This document shows positions 30,752 through 33,400 of a stretch of DNA of 33,400 nucleotides, in pieces. A program made the translations under genes and the position numbers. The stretch is from Nitrospirota bacterium. GTDB lineage: Bacteria > Nitrospirota > Thermodesulfovibrionia > Thermodesulfovibrionales > JdFR-88. Position 1 is the first letter of the stretch. Each line of letters opens with the position of its first letter. The notes beneath the pieces are model-generated. The model was given only the letters and a program-made list of their open reading frames with translations. It was not told the DNA's origin and searched no databases. The DNA lies in NCBI GenBank assembly GCA_021789935.1, contig JAJYIR010000026.1:1-33400 (forward strand), in the 5' to 3' direction.

Positions 30752-33049
30752 ATGAAATTTAAGATACTAATAGCAAGCATGGCAATGGTCCTCCTGACGT
30801 CTGCCAGCGCATTTGCCTTTGAAAGCAGTTATATGCCAGCCGGGAGCGTGCTGCCGGGCGCAAGCGCGGTCAGCAATACGCCCGCAGTGCATGGGAATAT
30901 AAGCCTGACACCCGCAGTCGTTAATGTCTCTGGCAACAAGGCGCAGTTCAGCCCGTACAGAGACCTGACCCAGGGCGGCGGGCTCTTCAGCAATATCAAC
31001 ATCGGTTATGACAACAACCATTACTGGCTGGACCTGAAGACGACGGACCTTGGCTACAAGGACCAGTACGACCGCATTCATGGCGGCGAGTACGATGCGT
31101 TTAAGTTCGGCGTGTATCTCAACCAGATAGTCCATAACTTCACCTTCGGCGCCATAAGCCCGTATGCGGGAATCGGGACCCAGAACCTAACCTCGGGCAC
31201 CGGCACATGGTCCACCACCCTGCCTACGAACCCGGGCCAGTGGCCTACCACCTTCAATTATTCCACGCAGCGGACCCGGGTGGGCGGCAACTTCAACGTG
31301 AACCTGCTCGATAACATCTTCCTCGATTTTTCGATGATGAATGAGCACAAGACCGGCATCTATCCCCTTGGGGGCGGCACCGGGTCGAACGGTGCAATCG
31401 AGCTGCCGGTGCCGATAGACTGGTGGACGCAGGACTATAATACGGCGCTGCTGTACCAGGCCAGGCCGCTTTTCGCACAGGCCGGCTTTGATTACAGCAA
31501 CTTCAGCGACCACGACCAGTTCGTCAACTTCGAGTTCCCCGGCGGAAACTTCGAGTCCGACACGCTGTCTATGCCGTCTGGCAATGACTATTACAAGGCG
31601 TACTTCAAGGGTTCGCTGCAACTGCCTTATTACTCCCATTTAAATGTGAACGTTGGCAAATCCAGGTATGAATCGACTGCCGATCTTACTCCCTTTTTAA
31701 ATGGAGGAAACGGTAATATTTTCGGGGGCGTTACCCTTGACAATACCGACGACCACTGGGTAGGGATGCCGAACACGACGACCTTTAACGGCAAGCGCGA
31801 CGTCACGAACATTGACGTCACCTTGACCAGCAACCCCATCCGGTGGCTGGATGGCAGGCTGTTCTACAAGTACTACGATTCGACGAACAACTCCCAGGAT
31901 GTGATCGTTCCGGTATCCAATTCCGCAACTGGGATATCGACGGTGTCGCCAATGGTATTTAACTACAAGACAAGCACCTACGGCGTGGACCTGGGCTGGG
32001 AGCTGCCTATGGAATTCCATCTCGACACGCAGTATTCGCTCGTGCACACAGAGAGGCCGGATGCCAGCTTCCACAGTTTCCACCTCCCCTCGACCAACGA
32101 CAACACTTACTATGCTGAACTCAGATGGAACGGGCTGGACTGGCTCACTCCAAGGGTCTCATTCAGGGACTTCAACAGGAACGGCGAGGGAATAACAGAC
32201 CCTAGTTCCCCTGTGCAAGTTCAGACAGATCCTGAGTTTGGTAATCCAGCAGACAACAATGTTCAGCTCCTGGAGTACTTCAACATAGCCGCCCAGCACT
32301 CGAAGACTTACAGGGCTGAGATCGACACGAATCCTATCAACAACTTAGAGTTCGACGTTGCGTACCGGTACAACACTACTTTCTGTCCCGATAGCCAGGT
32401 TGGCCTCCAGTCTTCAAGGTCCAACGAGTGGGACGTGAACTCCAGCTATAAGGTAGGGCAGGTTGCCCGCTTCGACGGTTATTTCGACCTGGACAACATC
32501 AAGACCGACCAGCTGGCAGACAACAATGCAGAAGCACCCAGCGCTACGGACTTGACAACGACGTTCTACACGGACCAGACCGTGAAGGACTATGAGTATG
32601 AGTGGGGATTGGGCAGCACCGTGTATGTCATTCCCGACAAGCTCACGTTCAACATCAGGTACGACTACATGCAGACCAACGGGCGTAACGACTACACCAT
32701 AGTCACCGACAAAGCCCTTGATGCGCTTTCCGGAATCGGGCCTAATAGCGGTTTCCCCGCGGGGGCTAATGAGTCCAACATAAGCCCGCAGTACGCCACC
32801 TACAAGGACAGTGCCGTAAGCGCGAAGCTGACGTACAACTTCACGCCTTCTCTGGCGCTCACCGGTGGTGCGGAGTTCGACCACTTCGAGTACAACAACA
32901 TCAATATCGACGGTTACCAGTACGTGTACGAGACGACAAAATATGCGACAGGAGCATTACAAAGCGGACCGTATTTCCTGAGCGGCGCGTATTCATCACC
33001 GTCTTACAACGCGAACGTTGAGTTCCTGACGTTGGCTTACAAGTTTTAA
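30752..33049 (+). CDS. MtrB/PioB-family decaheme-associated outer-membrane beta-barrel
   Basis: This 765-residue porin would form the outer-membrane sheath for the decaheme cytochrome. A signal peptide (MKFKILIASMAMVLLTSASAFA, about residues 1-22) is followed by alternating amphipathic strands rich in aromatic residues, with repeated motifs such as LDLKTTDLGYKDQYDRIHGGEYD, RWLDGRLFYKYYDS and LTFNIRYDYMQTNGRNDYT. The last residue is Phe (FLTLAYKF), the outer-membrane assembly signal. The CxxC pair near the N-terminus of Shewanella MtrB is absent; the only Cys is in TTFCPDS. AGGAGGGG just before the ATG is a strong ribosome site and overlaps the cytochrome stop region, so the two genes are one operon. 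Length exceeds Shewanella MtrB (about 700). Confidence 0.93.
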   Translation: MKFKILIASMAMVLLTSASAFAFESSYMPAGSVLPGASAVSNTPAVHGNISLTPAVVNVSGNKAQFSPYRDLTQGGGLFSNINIGYDNNHYWLDLKTTDLGYKDQYDRIHGGEYDAFKFGVYLNQIVHNFTFGAISPYAGIGTQNLTSGTGTWSTTLPTNPGQWPTTFNYSTQRTRVGGNFNVNLLDNIFLDFSMMNEHKTGIYPLGGGTGSNGAIELPVPIDWWTQDYNTALLYQARPLFAQAGFDYSNFSDHDQFVNFEFPGGNFESDTLSMPSGNDYYKAYFKGSLQLPYYSHLNVNVGKSRYESTADLTPFLNGGNGNIFGGVTLDNTDDHWVGMPNTTTFNGKRDVTNIDVTLTSNPIRWLDGRLFYKYYDSTNNSQDVIVPVSNSATGISTVSPMVFNYKTSTYGVDLGWELPMEFHLDTQYSLVHTERPDASFHSFHLPSTNDNTYYAELRWNGLDWLTPRVSFRDFNRNGEGITDPSSPVQVQTDPEFGNPADNNVQLLEYFNIAAQHSKTYRAEIDTNPINNLEFDVAYRYNTTFCPDSQVGLQSSRSNEWDVNSSYKVGQVARFDGYFDLDNIKTDQLADNNAEAPSATDLTTTFYTDQTVKDYEYEWGLGSTVYVIPDKLTFNIRYDYMQTNGRNDYTIVTDKALDALSGIGPNSGFPAGANESNISPQYATYKDSAVSAKLTYNFTPSLALTGGAEFDHFEYNNINIDGYQYVYETTKYATGALQSGPYFLSGAYSSPSYNANVEFLTLAYKF

Positions 33050-33066
33050 CTGACTCACGTCTTGCG

Positions 33067-33099
33067 AAAAAGGAGGGCGGATATCCGCCCTCCTTTTTT
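33067..33099. terminator. Strong bidirectional intrinsic terminator
   Basis: A-run, GGAGGGCGG (33072-33080), ATAT loop, CCGCCCTCC (33085-33093), then six T (33094-33099). It is a perfect 9-bp GC-rich stem flanked by A and T runs, 18 bases after the porin stop. It ends the cytochrome-porin transcript and would also stop transcription coming from the right. Confidence 0.9.
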
Positions 33100-33277
33100 G
33101 TTCACAGTTAAAAAAGCTGCCTTGCTTTCCGATAGCGAATATGCGAGGATTGTTAGAGGGTGTCTGAGACTGGAAAACAATCCCTCTCCCGATGGTAAAC
33201 ACACAAAGAAATTGAAAGTGTATAAAGACCTTTACAGGCTAAGAATCGGCACCTATAGAGTTGTCTTTTTATGGTAA
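33098..33277 (+). pseudogene. Decayed RelE/ParE-type toxin fragment
   Basis: The frame reads FTVKKAALLSDSEYARIVRGCLRLENNPSPDGKHTKKLKVYKDLYRLRIGTYRVVFLW in pieces: the central part (LRLENNPSPDGKHTKKL, YRLRIGTYRVVF) matches the RelE/ParE fold, with the typical RxGxYRV strand. The N-terminal part of the fold is missing several residues, the only upstream start is a TTG in the terminator T-run, and the frame ends TGG-TAA right after RVVF where normal toxins have another 15-20 residues. No antitoxin gene is adjacent. It is probably a pseudogene left from a toxin-antitoxin pair. Confidence 0.6.
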
Positions 33278-33359
33278 GCGTTTAATAAACCCCATCTTCC
33301 GCTGAAGCACCCAGCCGTGCCATTCTACTTCTGAATAACGAAACAGGAGGAGAAACGGC

Positions 33360-33400
33360 ATGGGAAAAACAGATCGCATTGAACGGCGTGAATACTGGAC
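33360..33400 (+). CDS. Start of an unidentified gene (3' end outside window)
   Basis: AGGAGG at 33345-33350 lies 9 bases before ATG 33360. Only 13 full codons are visible (MGKTDRIERREYW, then T partial). The basic, Glu/Arg-rich start with ERREYW resembles beginnings of PilZ-type proteins, but too little is present to name it. The 82 bases before it hold no other feature that I can support. Confidence 0.7.
   Translation, partial: MGKTDRIERREYW

Noticed and set aside
1-33400. CRISPR arrays, rRNA and ordinary tRNA genes
   Set aside because: No regularly spaced repeats, rRNA segments or tRNA cloverleafs were seen apart from the tRNA-like ends of tmRNA.

Overview
The window reads as a chromosomal segment of a Gram-negative, probably anaerobic or micro-aerobic respiratory bacterium. 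Supporting signs are a heptose-phosphate kinase for LPS, two lipoproteins, an outer-membrane beta-barrel, and a decaheme cytochrome next to an MtrB/PioB-type porin. Codon use is rich in AGG (Arg) and ATA (Ile). An archaeal-type phosphoglycerate mutase sits beside threonine and aspartate-family genes. Together these would fit a Nitrospirota or Desulfobacterota-like lineage, but that placement is inference, not something the sequence proves. No integrase, transposase, CRISPR array or rRNA was found; the only RNA gene I can assert is tmRNA.

Layout. 1-1822: the 3' end of a TPR membrane protein converges on an MFS exporter with an operator-like promoter. 2025-7996: a plus-strand amino-acid cluster with two threonine synthases (one with a zinc ribbon), a MoaD/ThiS-like sulfur carrier, a stand-alone NIL-domain protein, ApgM, aspartokinase (with a strong internal start for a regulatory beta subunit) and a YfcE-type phosphoesterase. 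8024-10101: a minus-strand pair, a PP-loop tRNA-thiolase-like protein and HldA-type heptose kinase. 10417-10968: pyrE. 11055-12895: two Dpp/Opp permeases. 13015-18834: an AddA/AddB-like helicase-nuclease pair. 19025-21999: an HD-GYP c-di-GMP phosphodiesterase, a TPR lipoprotein, a Crp/Fnr regulator and a DUF2892 membrane protein, with two Crp-like operators. 22207-24554: hpt, queD and a TldE/PmbA homologue. 24601-27947: argH, an Fn3 lipoprotein, smpB and ssrA. 28197-28631: a hemerythrin that lacks one iron-ligand histidine. 28641-29788: over 1 kb without a convincing gene but with several hairpins, a REP-like element and a candidate small RNA. 29789-33049: a decaheme cytochrome and its porin (a trans-outer-membrane electron conduit). 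The window ends with a decayed RelE-like fragment and the first codons of another gene.

How it fits together. The 2-8 kb cluster covers the aspartate-to-threonine branch. The sulfur carrier and NIL protein beside a threonine-synthase paralogue suggest a link to sulfur-amino-acid synthesis, and this is the most interesting system candidate. The Crp-like sites suggest that a local Crp/Fnr protein ties c-di-GMP turnover to a redox or stress signal. The cytochrome-porin pair points to extracellular electron exchange.
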